In this document: positions 1 through 11,985 of the stretch, in pieces | Layout of the letters: each line of letters begins with the position of its first letter | How positions within the stretch are numbered: position 1 is the stretch's first letter | Assembly (NCBI GenBank): GCA_947650285.1 | Contig: CANTFL010001446.1 | Span: 795,001-859,000 of the forward strand | Reading direction: 5' to 3' | DNA from: Hyaloperonospora brassicae | Lineage: Eukaryota; Oomycota; Peronosporomycetes; Peronosporales; Peronosporaceae | Length of the DNA: 64,000 nucleotides | Position numbers and translations under genes: made by a program | Notes under the pieces: generated by a model | The model's database searches: none | What the model was told of the DNA's origin: nothing | The model's input: the letters and a program-made list of their open reading frames with translations, nothing else

Positions 1-654
1 GAAGTGGGTGCTGAAGGGTAACAGATAAGTTTTACATGCGCTACCTGGTGGCATGTGGTTACTACATGTCAAAGGAAACAAGAATGATTTCGAAAATGAT
101 TCCTTGTGCCGTGATTGATGCAACATTGACGGTAATGAAAAGAGTGCGATCTCACCAGATTCATTCGTAATACTGGTGCGCCTCAAGCGACTTTCATGAT
201 TGTACACTGACTGACTTGAGATATATAAAAATGCGCGGGCCGGAAACGAGTTGTTATGGAATCTGTCCTGCAGATCTCCGTATCACAATGCGTCGTGTAG
301 TAGCAGTACTTTAACGAGATGCTTGTTGCAGGCTGCCGAAGATATTATCATTGCTCGGGTTTGTAGCGCACAAATAAGCCCGTTTACTGCTTCAATAGAA
401 CAGCACATAATTCTCTCTTCAGTGCGGTTTCCTCACTGAGACTCGATTTCCACGCGATGTGATTGCATGTTCTACTTCCATATTAGTTCAATTACAATTT
501 AAGAGATGTGTTCAGGCAAAAAAGCGCTCCTCTGCCACACAAATTTGCTGCTGTAAAGTTTTGAACATTGAACTTATAATTTGAATAGATTAGTTACGTG
601 CGATCCGATGCACCATCCGTCTATCCACCTAGGATCCGCTTCTTGAAACTAAAA

Positions 655-963
655 ATGATGTTTACAGCCCAATTTCTCCTTACATCATCCGTCCTGCTCT
701 TCACCATCAATTCCAACGTTGTCTTTGCATCACAATCGATTATAGCAGCACCAAACTGCCTATCAAACCTATTAAGGTGATATAAAACCTTGATTACTCT
801 GAGGTTCAACCCACCGACCTTGAACTTGAAGTCTGACGAGGAGATTCCTTGCGACGTGATTGGCCGAACCCTATCACTTATATCAGACGATGACGCTCGA
901 CGCGTCATTCGTCATGTTTCCTCAAGAGTACCTAAGATTCAGGAACTATCATTCTGGACATGA
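655..963 (+). pseudogene. Broken secreted-protein gene (signal peptide, in-frame TGA), copy 1
   Basis: From two adjacent ATGs at 655 and 658 the frame encodes a textbook secretion signal: a short N-terminus, a long hydrophobic core, and a likely cleavage site after a VVFA motif near residue 25. The frame is cut by a TGA at 778-780 after 41 codons. It then stays open without further stops to the TGA at 961-963, and that second part contains an acidic SDEE stretch. The part after the stop also has an LITLR tetrad ahead of the acidic block. This only loosely recalls the RXLR...EER order of oomycete effectors and is not a real RXLR match. No intron of normal size removes the stop. The same TGA is present in the second copy (6585-6587), so it predates the duplication. 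Function unknown. Confidence 0.45.
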
Positions 964-990
964 TTACTACATGTCCTATGACATCATCCA

Positions 991-1692
991 ATGACATCAC
1001 CAGTGCACATGGGTATCGGATGTATTCCCGGTGTCATACCGGCAACTGTCACCCATGGGAAACTAGAGGTGATGTGCACCACACATCCATGTAATGGCCC
1101 ATTACAGCTGCTGCTATCCATTATCAACAACAAGGCCGTCGATCACTCTATGTTACGAAATATGGACCTGCTATCTTTTCACTCTCGCCACAAAGAAATC
1201 ATGAGTTGCGATGACTCTTTGTTAGATGCCGACGATCACGATGCTGTTGTGCAACCGAGCGATGTCGCAGACAAGGTTTTGGATGATAGATTTTGTCCGC
1301 CGGCCACCACATTCATTTCGTCTCCTTATAATGGTTCTGACCTAAAAGTGAACGTAAACGGTGATGAAAACGATGCCGTTTACATTGACGAGATCGATAC
1401 GGAAGCATTTAGCGAAGGTGGCAATGACGCGTCGAGTCCGACTGGAGTCGACCCGGCATACAGTATAAAGGAATTCCTTCTCTTGATGGTCAACTTGGTA
1501 TTGAAAATGCTGGCGCAAAACTTGAGCTCGCGCTTGCTTGGCGTACAACTGTGCTCGGGTACGCTGGTGGACGTCATGACAGACACGCACATCCCGACTT
1601 TGTGTTGCCTTGCTTTGCACCACGCTGCTGTGCTCCAGAGCATTCAATTGAGCAGCGAATATCAAGTATGGAGAGCATCCGCGGCGCCATGA
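991..1692 (+). CDS. Hypothetical protein, 233 codons, copy 1
   Basis: An uninterrupted ORF that lies in the same reading frame as the broken signal-peptide gene upstream, separated from it only by TGA codons at 961 and 976. It has an acidic middle (a DDHD-like cluster, then repeated Asp/Glu near residues 125-145) and a leucine-rich hydrophobic segment around residues 160-185. I recognise no family. The homologous ORF at 6798-7499 is also open. By eye the two differ by about five amino-acid changes against one silent change, which argues against strong purifying selection. It may be part of a mobile element or a decaying gene. Confidence 0.3.
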   Translation: MTSPVHMGIGCIPGVIPATVTHGKLEVMCTTHPCNGPLQLLLSIINNKAVDHSMLRNMDLLSFHSRHKEIMSCDDSLLDADDHDAVVQPSDVADKVLDDRFCPPATTFISSPYNGSDLKVNVNGDENDAVYIDEIDTEAFSEGGNDASSPTGVDPAYSIKEFLLLMVNLVLKMLAQNLSSRLLGVQLCSGTLVDVMTDTHIPTLCCLALHHAAVLQSIQLSSEYQVWRASAAP

Positions 1693-3023
1693 CTAAAGCA
1701 GATTTACTTAGTGTGCTTCTTAATTAAAAAGGTTGAAGCTTTTTTAGCGTACAAAAAAAGCTTCCCGGTGGTGTTTCAACTCGACTCTTCATCGCCGTTT
1801 GATTATCATAGTTGTAATGGAAGGTGCTTCAGTTGTATTACATGATATGCAGTATATTTTATGTAAGGGAAGATGAGGCCAAGATAGCTTTAAATGCAAG
1901 CACATACTTGTACGCCTCAATCCTCTTATTTAAAGCTCTATTGTTGAGATTGCTGCATGAGACCAATATTGTTGGCGGCAACTATCGACCAAGCGTAAAG
2001 ACAATCGAAATCATTAAACGCCCGGCCGAAGGTATGCCAAATCAGGCACACAAGTGCAGCATACTGGTAGTTCAGTAAATTTGTGGCAGTCATGAATGCG
2101 TGTTTCAAAAGTAATAGAAGATCACCTGTCCTATATATTGTATATTTCTTTAATAGCTCCTATTCACTCTTTTCATGCAGTGCATCTCCAGAGTGCGCGC
2201 CATCCCGAGAAGCCTGTCTTCGACGATTGGTTTTTCTGAAGAAAAGGACTCGAGCAGCCATTTCGTAACATGTCTTTAATGATAATCACAGAGTTTTTCA
2301 CCAAAAAATATATATCATTGCCCTTGAGTTAGGCGAATTGTATGGCGAGCTTCTCCGTTAAAGCGACGAATCACGCACCAGATGGGTCGCTGGGAATATA
2401 CATATCCAGCCGATTTACTATGAGGCACTCTTCGGCGGAGATCTTTTGTCAGATTGTTTATTGCTGTAGACGCGACCGACTGAGTGCTGGCTGGAACCGC
2501 TGACTGAATGCTAATGTTCCTTTGCTGTCGAGTTATTGTAGTGTACGAGCGTATATTGAAGGTTATAATCAGTCTACTGCGGCTATGGCTTAGCATTTGT
2601 ATGCTGCGCAGACATACTTCGACACACCTTAATGAATATATTATCCTGGATATTGTTATTTCAGTTGCCAATAGATACATTGTAATTCAAATAAGTTAAG
2701 CGATTTTTACTTTATGTACCACGATAATCAACAGATATGAATTGATACCACAAGATTGAAAAACACAAAAAACAAACGAAGCCGTTTTTGAGCAAAGTTA
2801 TACACCCTCTTCATTTCATACTGGAAGGTTCTAGCGAAGATCTATTCTATTATGGCATAAGGATATCTACGTCACGACAGCGTACCTCCGTGTAAGCATC
2901 AAACATACCTTTAACTTTTGTGTATTTTTAGCGAGGAAACCCAGTCCCGAAAGAGAAAATCTGATCAGCATGCAAAATCTCATTCCAATGTGGTATAGTA
3001 GTTGGTGAATTCTGAAGTTCAAT

Positions 3024-5807
3024 CGCAAAAAGCGGGGCAAGATTGAACATAAGCGCCTCGACAGATGTCGGGCATTGACTTGTTTAATATGGGATGTCAA
3101 CCTCGTGTACGGGAATTGCAGGCTGATTATTAGCTTGCCATGCATCAATAATAGTGTTAGTATTCTATCAGTGGCGAGGCGTACCACGATTTAGTGCCGT
3201 TGCATACGCCTTACGTTCAACACAACAAGTTAATTCGGTCCCAGCTGGTCTTTTTACGTCTCCTTCCTCTCAGAGAGCGCCGGGCTTCGCAAAAAACATA
3301 TGGACGGCACTTGCCGACTTTTAAGAGACTAAAGCAGATAGCTACGTATACGTGGATAGCAGTGACATCTACTGTGCGTATTGTGTTTGACCTGGTCCTG
3401 AGTGTCCAACCTACTAATACGAGTCAACAAAAACGACATGATAGGTGCCTCAAGGGTGAAGTGTTCGACTGACATTACAACAGCATGTACACTATAAATC
3501 CAGGGTATCAATGGATCTGCTGGCACTGGAATATCGTAACATAAAAGGAAGAAGCGTGGGAATCATGTCTGCTATAAAGACTCGAAGAGCACTCTAGCAA
3601 ACCTTTCGTTGCTGGCGCCAGTGCACGCTGCATTTCCAACAAACCGTGGTACTGGCGCCTATTATGGCGAAGATCGCATTATTCCTCCGCCCGTTAATTA
3701 GGTCTTCGCACCCAAGTGGTCTCTTCATGCATCATAAAGCGAATGAAGGATGCTCTGATGTCTTGAAACGGTGCAGAATGCTGATTAAGATTTGTACGCA
3801 CTGGCATTCACGCCGCTGGGTGCGCATGCTGACCGACATCGCGGAAACCACTCCAGAATGTACCCGTGACGATACATCGTCAGTCAGTTGTACTTGCCCT
3901 TGCCAGATAAGGCATTTTCCTTTAAGCCGAAAATCCCAAGCGGCACGACCTTTTATCCAATCTATCTTAACACAATCCTCATCCTTGGCCTTACTTGCGC
4001 GCCATTCGATATATCCGGTGGACGATGCATTCGACGGACGATTTCATGTCCCTACAACCATCAATAAATTTTTGATTTCGTCCTTTCTATCGCTTTTATA
4101 ATCCTCATCATCAATGTCGTCTTCATCGCAATATCGGCACCAAATAAAGCCCCGCCGTTCAAAATTTGCGATCAACTTGAACGTAGCACGATATTCTTGA
4201 CGCAAATCTTCCTGAGCGCGACAAAAAGCATCGTGTTTGTCACAAGGTCTCCAAAGGTGGACTTGATCCAAGGATCCAGCAGCATGGCTTTGATTCGTCA
4301 TCGATGGCTGACGGAGTCGTAGAACTTAAACAATATTGTACGACCAGCGGTCGGAGATGCACAAGGGCTTGTCGGCGAGTCTAGGTAAACTCGCCGGTAT
4401 GTTTGGCCTTGCGTCACACGACGCTTCTAATCCGCGATAAAACCGATTGTGAACCCATCCATGTAATATCTTCTGAAGCGGGACGCATTCATCGTAAGCA
4501 ATTAAAGTCGTCGGAACAGCATCGAAAACGATGGTATCATCGTACTCGTACTGAGAGCAGACCGCATCTCAAGATGAAACCGTGCAAGATGGTTCGACAA
4601 TGCCTCAACCTCCGCTACAGTATGCCAATTCTTCATGGTAAGATTGGTCCATGCTAACTTTGTCGCATTTGGTCCCGTGGGGGGTTAGAAAAACGACCAG
4701 TAGAGAAGAAACTGAACACAACTTGCCGCAAGTAGAGTAGCAATCGCGCCAATTGAGGCGGGGGTGGTCGTCATCTTTTCCATCGAAACAGCTGTGAAAA
4801 GTGACATAACTGTTGCAAGAGCGCCACCAATATCATCCTAAGCAAAAGATCGATTTATTTTCTCAAAGTGCCGCGCCACCTCTTGGAGTAATCGTAGAAT
4901 GCGACGAACCTTAATCTCACCACCGAATAAGCCGCCCGATCCAATACCATCGCGTGATGTACGCATTAGCGCAGCTTTGATGTCAGCAGATCGTCTTGTT
5001 CCTCAATCCACGACCCAAAGTCTGCATCGCATTAAGTCTTGACGATGCAGCAATATCACTAATGAATACTTAAACTTGTGTAATGAAAAAGCGGATGGAT
5101 GTCGTACGCCTCCGAAACGCTTGAGTCACAAGTTGACGCAGTTGAAAATCAGACTTGCGCAACACCTTCGCGTGACAAGCACTAAGTCTACGTTGCAAAA
5201 CTGAAAGTCAAAGTGTACCCAATGAGACGCTGCAGAACGCTTCTACCTCCGCCAAATGCATCGCTTCGTTCGTCACATCACGCTCAGCTGTGGTACCTGC
5301 CACCGCTTAATGCTCACGATAGAGCAACAAGAATGGCAGTCTCGATGCTGCTCGTATCTCTACATCCAGACATGACCGCAGAGAGTTGCCAAATTGTGCG
5401 TATTCATTTTGCACTTGAATGGCAAAGTACAATTTCGACCGCAAGACCGAATTGGCAGGGAGTGCACGACTCAGCAGCTGCTGTATACCTTAATCGTGGG
5501 GTACCGAAACGGGAACGTCCGAAGAAAAATTCCTGTAAAAAATGACGACGGCTTTGAAAGCTTTCACCATTTATAAAAGACTGGTGTCTCTGCATCATTG
5601 ACGTGCTTGGCATCGTCAATGATTTGCGGCGATCCCTTTTCACCAACGAATTTTCGCTGGCATTTTCCTCATCATCCGTTGTGGTTACTTGTCACTCATT
5701 TGGCGCTTTAGTCGCACTTATGGGTTTCTTCGTTGCTGACACCACGCATGTTTGTCGGAAACTACTGGCAGAGACTAAGCCGATAAGCAGGCGGCATACT
5801 AGGGGTC
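3024..5807. other. Unassigned spacer between the two direct repeats
   Basis: About 2.8 kb of moderate GC with only short ORFs. On the minus strand between roughly 4660 and 4040 several frames read like fragments of one degraded coding sequence: an 85-codon ORF at 4044-4301 with an acidic tail of alternating Asp/Asp/Ile, and a neighbouring-frame phrase LDPWIKSTFGDL that could be from a DNA transposase. The resemblance is too weak to name a family. No RNA gene or terminal repeat was recognised. Confidence 0.4.
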
Positions 5808-6461
5808 GAAGTGGGTGCTGAAGGGTAACAGATAAGTTTTACATGCGCTACCTGGTGGCATGTGGTTACTACATGTCAAAGGAAACAAGAATGATTTCGA
5901 AAATGATTCCTTGTGCCGTGATTGATGCAACATTGACGGTAATGAAAAGAGTGCGATCTCACCAGATTCATTCGTAATACTGGTGCGCCTCAAGCGACTT
6001 TCATGATTGTACACTGACTGACTTGAGATACATAAAAATGCGCGGGCCGGAAACGAGTTGTTATGGAATCTGTCCTGCAGATCTCCGTATCACAATGCGT
6101 CGTGTAGTAGCAGTACTTTAACGAGATGCTTGTTGCAGGCTGCCGAAGATATTATCATTGCTCGGGTTTGTAGCGCACAAATAAGCCCGTTTACTGCTTC
6201 AATAGAACAGCACATAATTCTCTCTTCAGTGCGGTTTCCTCACTGAGACTCGATTTCCACGCGATGTGATTGCATGTTCTACTTCCATATTAGTTCAATT
6301 ACAATTTAAGAGATGTGTTCAGGCAAAAAAGCGCTCCTCTGCCACACAAATTTGCTGCTGTAAAGTTTTGAGCATTGAACTTATAATTTGAATAGATTAG
6401 TTACGTGCGATCCGATGCACCATCCGTCTATCCACCTAGGATCCGCTTCTTGAAACTAAAA

Positions 6462-6770
6462 ATGATGTTTACAGCCCAATTCCTCCTTACATCATCCGTC
6501 CTGCTCTTCACCATCAATTCCAACGTTGTCTTTGCATCACAATCGATTATAGCAGCACCAAACTGCCTATCAAACCTATTAAGGTGATATAAAACCTTGA
6601 TTACTCTGAGGTTCAACCCACCGACCTTGGACTTGAAGTCTGACGAGGAGATTCCTTGCGACGTGATTGGCCGAACCCTATCACTTATATCAGACGATGA
6701 CGCTCGACTCGTCATTCGTCATGTTCCCTCAAGAGTACCTAAGATTCAGGAACTATCATTCTGGACATGA
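6462..6770 (+). pseudogene. Broken secreted-protein gene (signal peptide, in-frame TGA), copy 2
   Basis: Homologous to 655-963. The signal-peptide part is unchanged at the protein level apart from silent substitutions, and the TGA at 6585-6587 is shared. Beyond the stop there are three replacement changes (Asn to Asp, Arg to Leu, Ser to Pro), so the segment after the stop is drifting faster than the segment before it. Confidence 0.45.
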
Positions 6771-6797
6771 TTACTACATGTCCTATGACATCATCCA

Positions 6798-7499
6798 ATG
6801 ACATCACCAGTGCACATGGGTATCGGATGTATTCCCGGTGTCATACCGGCAACTGTCACCCATGGGAAACTAGAGGTGATGTGCACCACACATCCATGTA
6901 ATGGCCCATTACAGCTGCTGCTATCCATTGTCAACAACAAGGCCGTCGATCACTCTATGTTACGAAATATGGACCTGCTATCTTTTCACTCTCGCCACAA
7001 AGAAATCATGAGTTGCGATGACTCTTTGTTAGATGCCGACGATCACGATGCTGTTGTGCAACCGAGCGATGTCGCAGACAAGGTTTTGGATGATAGATTT
7101 TGTCCGCCGGCCACCACATTCATTTCGTCTCCTTATAATGGTTCTGACCTAAAAGAGAACGTAAACGATGATGTAAACGATGCCGTTTACATTGACGAGA
7201 TCGATACGGAAGCATTTAGCGAAGGTGGCAATGACGCGTCGAGTCCGACTGGAGTCGACCCGGCATACAGTATAAAGGAATTCCTTCTCTTGATGGTCAA
7301 CTTGGTATTGAAAATGCTGGCGCAAAACTTAAACTCGCGCTTGCTTGGCGTACAACTGTGCTCGGGTACGCTGGTGGACGTCATGACAGACACGCACATC
7401 CCGACTTTGTGTTGCCTTGCTTTGCACCACGCTGCTGTGCTCCAGAGCATTCAATTGAGCAGCGAATATCAAGTATGGAGAGCATCCGCGGCGCCATGA
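6798..7499 (+). CDS. Hypothetical protein, 233 codons, copy 2
   Basis: Same length and frame as the ORF at 991-1692. Changes relative to copy 1 cluster in the acidic region (Val to Glu, Gly to Asp, Glu to Val within a few codons), with one further Ile to Val and one Ser to Asn. No family recognised. The acidic character and lack of a signal peptide do not suggest an enzyme. Confidence 0.3.
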   Translation: MTSPVHMGIGCIPGVIPATVTHGKLEVMCTTHPCNGPLQLLLSIVNNKAVDHSMLRNMDLLSFHSRHKEIMSCDDSLLDADDHDAVVQPSDVADKVLDDRFCPPATTFISSPYNGSDLKENVNDDVNDAVYIDEIDTEAFSEGGNDASSPTGVDPAYSIKEFLLLMVNLVLKMLAQNLNSRLLGVQLCSGTLVDVMTDTHIPTLCCLALHHAAVLQSIQLSSEYQVWRASAAP

Positions 7500-8828
7500 C
7501 TAAAGCAGATTTACTTGTGTGCTTCTTAATTAAAAAGGTTGAAGCTTTTTTAGCGTACAAAAAAAGCTTCCCGGTGGTGTTTCAACTAGACTCTTCATCG
7601 CCGTTTGATTATCATAGTTGTAATGGAAGGTGCTTCAGTTGTATTACATGATATGCAGTATATTTTATGTAAGGAAAGATGAGGCCAAGATAGCTTTAAA
7701 TGCAAGCACATACTTGTACGCCCCAATCCTCGTATTTAAAGCTCTATTGTTGAGATTGCTGCATGAAACCAATATTGTTGGCGGCAACTATCGACCAAGC
7801 GTAAAGACAATCGAAATCATTAAACGCCCGTCCGAAGGTATGCCAAATCAGGCACACAAGTGCAGCATACTGGTAGTTCAGTAAATTTGTGGCAGTCATG
7901 AATGCGTGTTTCAAAAGTAATAGAAGATCACCTGTCCTATATATTGTATATTTCTTTAATAGCTCCTATTCACTCTTTTCATGCAGTGCATCTCCAGAGT
8001 GCGCGCCATCCCGAGAAGCCTGTCTTCGACGATTGGTTTTTCTGAAGAAAAGGACTCGAGCAGCCATTTTGTAACATGTCTTTAATGATAATCACAGAGT
8101 TTTTCACCAAAAAATATATATCATTGCCCTTGAGTTAGGCGAATTGTATGGCGAGCTTCTCCGTTAAAGCGACGAATCACGCACCAGATGGGTCGCTGGG
8201 GATATACATATCCAGCCGATTTACTATGAGGCACTCTTCGGCGGAGATCTTTTGTCAGATTGTTTATTGCTGTAGACGCGACCGACTGAGTGCTGGCTGG
8301 CACCACTGACTGAATGCTAATGTTCCTTTGCTGTCGAGTTATTGTAGTGTACGAGCGTATATTGAAGGTTATAATCAGTCTACTGCGGCTATGGCTTAGC
8401 ATTTGTATGCCGCGCAGACATACTTCGACATACCTTAATGAATATATTATCCTGGATATTATTATTTCAGTTGCCAATAGATACATTGTAATTCAAATAA
8501 GTTAAGCGATTTTTACTTTATGCACCACGACAATCAACAGATATGAATTTACACCACAAGATTGAAAAACACAAAAAACAAACGAAGCCGTTTTTGAGCA
8601 AAGTTATACACCCTCTTCATTTCATACTGGAAGGTTCTGGAGAAGATCTATTCTATTATGGCATAAGGATATCTACGTCACGACAGCGTACCTCCGTGTA
8701 AGCATCAAACATACCTTTAACTTTTGTGTATTTTTAGCGAAGAAACCCAGTCTTGAAAGAGAAAACCTGATCAGCATGCAAAATCTCATTCCAATGTGGT
8801 ATAGTAGTTAGTGAATTCTGAAGTTTAA

Positions 8829-9840
8829 TAGCCTTAACGTACAAACACAACCATATCCTGGCTAAGTCGGCGCAACGCGCTAATACGTTTGGGTAAATTT
8901 ATACGTGCTCTTCCCCTTCGGGTTCATTTGCGGCTATCGTGTAACCGATTCGTTATAACGACTCCTCCAAAGGCCTGCCTGAGTTCAGCGGCCTCTAATC
9001 TTCTCTCTTTCCGTAACTTCACACCCCCGGAGGGAAACCGACGCTCACGCGTTTTACAGGTCACCGGACGTTGTGTCTGCCCGACTAGTAGAATTGCTGT
9101 GCCCTCGATTGAGGCCCACGAACTTGTCGCTCGACAAGACTTTTAACGGTGCCGTCTATTGGGAAACCGGCTCGTCGATGACGAGACTCTTCCTTTCGCT
9201 AGTAGCGAGCGCTGCTCAATCCGGGCCTTCCTAGTCTCTTGGCGCTACCAGTTGAAACCTCTACAAGCTATGCCTCCTTAGGTTTGACGGCAGTCATTAT
9301 CTAGCTCGCGCGTGTCCGTAGGTTTACGCGTGTATTGGGATTATAAATTTCTGCACTGTATTAATTTATCGCTTTTTCTGTCGCTGAACCGTTTATTGGA
9401 CATCGGTTTTTCTCCTTTTTCTCTACACATAAACTAAGTGCAATGAATCCTCGCGATCTTCTTGCAATCTGCCCTAAGCTCTATCGTCGACGACATTAAG
9501 TTCGACAACCATGACTTCGACGACCTCGACTTCGACTTCGACAGCCTTGAATTCGACGTTTTAGAATTCGACGACCTTTCATTCGACGAGTATGTCGGTT
9601 TTTGCCACTATCCTCATTACATTTGACTCGTCGAGTCGCCGCTTTTAAAGTTGCTGACCTCAAATTCGCCGACTTTTGTAAATCCCACATGTGTAGATTG
9701 TTTATTAAAACATTTCTCAACAACACAACAACGACGTACAATTGAATCAGGTGGTAACGCTAGAACAGGTCATACAATTGTATCCAAATCGTTTGCATAT
9801 TCCACACCTTCTGTTATAGGCTAATCCAATTCCTCAGTTG
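8829..9840. other. Non-coding, LTR- or leader-like sequence with a degenerate TTCGAC repeat
   Basis: No protein family is recognisable. At 9486-9590 there is a degenerate repeat of TTCGAC/GAATTCGAC units. Read in the plus frame it gives an unusual Phe-Asp rich peptide with FDDLDFDFD and LEFDDLSFD phrases, without a convincing ATG. Around 9147 a ggtgccgtctattggg motif vaguely recalls retroelement primer-binding regions. I could not pair it with an LTR. Confidence 0.3.
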
Positions 9841-9844
9841 CTAG

Positions 9845-11340
9845 TTGTGAAGGGGTCCGCTTCTTCTTTAAGCGCATTCACTTTTCCGAAATGGACGGGG
9901 CTGTGCACACACACCTTGTCAGGACATCTTTTCACACGAGCGGCAATATTGTATCCTTTGGTCTCTCAGATAGGCTGCTTTAACCGTCTTTAATTTTCAC
10001 GAGTCATGAAAAACACTATCACATTAAACAAATTTTCAGTTTGCCGAAGCGCAAGAAGAGCATGATCGCAAGGAAAGCCAACATACTTGAAGTATTCACA
10101 TGAGCATCATACAACCTTGTCAAAATATGTGAATTTAAACTTCACCGGATTAATGCCCACACCCGAACGAATTGCTACAACGAAGTATGAGGTAAAATGT
10201 ACATCAATTTTACCCCATGCCGCAGCGGCTAGTGCTTTGACCACCTTGCGAAATGCATATAGGTTTAGTACTCCCAACCTTTTCGCTTCGCTTACCTTTC
10301 AACCCACTTACTCGCCACGTAACGATAATTTCCATTAAATATCCGATGAATGAAAGATTTCGGATACCCTTTAATGCGCTGTTTACAGCTTCAACATTAT
10401 TGGATGTCAAGGTGTTGTATCATAGACATGAGAAGTGAGCTGTTGGTCATCCAAATGGGCCAAGCCACACCTACTCACTTTTGTCCAAGTTGGAGATGTC
10501 CACTCTCGCCTTCTTGTACGCAACCTTTGTCCATGAGCGAGCCAATATCCAGTCAAATTTTACAACCTCTTCAACTTGTATTTTTTGTCCAAAAATTCCA
10601 TTAGATGCCAAAATCATAACATTGGGGGACGTCTGGTACAGTTGGCTGTACCCAATTCATAAGTCCCTTTTCCCTATCCAATATCACGAATGCTGGAGTT
10701 GCTTGGATGTGGGAGAGTAGAGCATAAAATATATAGAATAATTGTATTCATCAAACACCGAGACAATATTGACTCTAACGATTTAGATACCGCCTTTTCC
10801 ATTGCAAAATCTAGCCACAAGGAGAACCACACCGATGGTAGTCTTTAGGAAGGTGCCATCTACGGTAATTACATGCTCTCTGTATGGCTTATAAAATGCC
10901 GTGCTTCTCGGTGAATGACACACAATCGCACAAAATCATCACCCACAATTTAAGCTGCGTTTCGTGACCTCGATTATTTAAATTAACTATTTAGAATGAA
11001 ATGAGGTTGTAATGATCAATATCACTGCCGAATAACGCGAGCTTTATCCTTTTGAGCGCATAAACACAGTTCATTTAGGAGGTAGAAATCCCTTCATTCT
11101 TTAATTTTGTTTGGATTACCACAGGTGTCACTCTTCTGCCGGAGGTCATGGCTATATCTTTGACTGCAGGGTTTACAGCAATTTATTTCGCACTTGCATA
11201 TCCAGGAGAAGCTATGGAGGATCCCAAAACTTGACAGAAATACAAAACAATTGCTAGAGGGTGGAATATTTGCGAATAGGCAAACTGCACCGTGAACGAG
11301 CAGTCATCTTGTTTGCACACATCTTTGTAACGTCGCTTAT
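9845..11340 (-). pseudogene. Decayed MULE transposase (lineage 1)
   Basis: Minus-strand reading in shifting frames gives an ordered series of Mutator-type transposase features. First comes an N-terminal part with a KDIAMTSGRRVTP phrase (about 11160). The first catalytic Asp follows in a VDGTFLKTTIGVVLL motif (about 10880-10840). A DREKGLMN block lies near 10680, and the SNNVEAVNSALK motif of the C-terminal half lies at about 10400-10370. A KKKRTPSQ tail is near 9870. The longest continuous piece is 10210-10410 (66 codons). Multiple stops and frameshifts show it is dead. No terminal inverted repeats were found, so the element ends are not defined. The order and spacing of the motifs make the family call secure even though no frame is intact. 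Confidence 0.7.
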
Positions 11341-11642
11341 CGCTTAATCAAACAAGATAGGGTCGGTTCACTGTCGGTTAATTTCAATTTCAGCTTGAAT
11401 GATGTCGCTTTCGTTACTGCAACATCTTCTCTCGAAGAAGCTGCTAGTTTGCTTCTTCTAGTCGTCGTTTTAAATCCTTGTTTCTGATGTGCGCAATCAC
11501 AAGTGCTGATGTGTGGCCAATAAGAAAAAAGAGTAGATGGTTCATTAAAAAGTTTATTACGTGGCAGCATTGTCTATTTTGCAAAATATGACTATTTGAC
11601 ACGTGGCACACTCTTGTCAGATGACTGCCAAGACCTAGTGAA

Positions 11643-11985
11643 TGTAACACAGAGCTGCCTACTCCCGACGTCACGTACACGTGGCGAGGAAGCGCGAGTA
11701 ACTAAATAGAATTCGGAAGCTGTACTTAAGAAAAAAGTAGAGCTGTATATAAAATACTTATGTTGATTTGATAGCCTATCTTTGTCTTTATCTCAATATA
11801 AAAACTACAATCTCCTATGTGGGTATCTTGCGTACACCCATTGCGCTCGTCCAGCAGCGATTGGTGGTCAATCTGGATGATGTAACGTGTACACCAACCA
11901 AGAAGTAGAGCACCCAAGAATATTACCCTCGGGAACAATATTTGGCCAACATTACCTCTTTTCGGGTAATGTCAATTAAATATAT
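11643..11985. repeat. Possible degenerate LTR related to the solo LTRs at 18828 and 27058
   Basis: It begins TGTAAC like the two solo LTRs and carries, in the same order, aggaagcg, a short AT-rich TATA-like tract, attgcgc and gcgattggtgg blocks. The right end and any target duplication are not clear. It is a weak family assignment based on shared block order. Confidence 0.3.

Larger units (their letters stand above)
1..3023. repeat. Direct repeat copy 1 (about 3.0 kb), clipped at window start
   Basis: This sequence is repeated at 5808-8828 in the same orientation with only scattered substitutions and small indels (offset 5807, falling to 5806 after about position 1710). Homology stops abruptly just after a shared stretch reading gaattctgaag at both right ends. 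The left end coincides with the window edge, so the true unit may begin further upstream. I see no TG...CA ends, primer-binding site or polypurine tract that would make it a long terminal repeat. A segmental duplication or a tandem repeat of an unclassified element is more likely. Confidence 0.93.
5808..8828. repeat. Direct repeat copy 2 (about 3.0 kb)
   Basis: Second copy of the unit at 1-3023, with roughly 1% divergence judged by eye. Its left junction follows the sequence ctaggggtc and its right junction runs into unrelated sequence reading gccttaacg. The 5.8 kb periodicity means unit plus spacer could be one period of a longer tandem array that continues to the left of the window. Confidence 0.93.

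Noticed and set aside
4040..4660. hAT-type transposase remnant on the minus strand
   Set aside because: Only one short phrase resembles a transposase C-terminal half. There are no ordered motifs and no terminal repeats.
1..8828. Two long LTRs (3 kb) of one retrotransposon with internal region 3024-5807
   Set aside because: No TG...CA ends, no primer-binding site or purine tract, no gag or pol in the 2.8 kb between, and LTRs of 3 kb around a shorter interior would be unusual.
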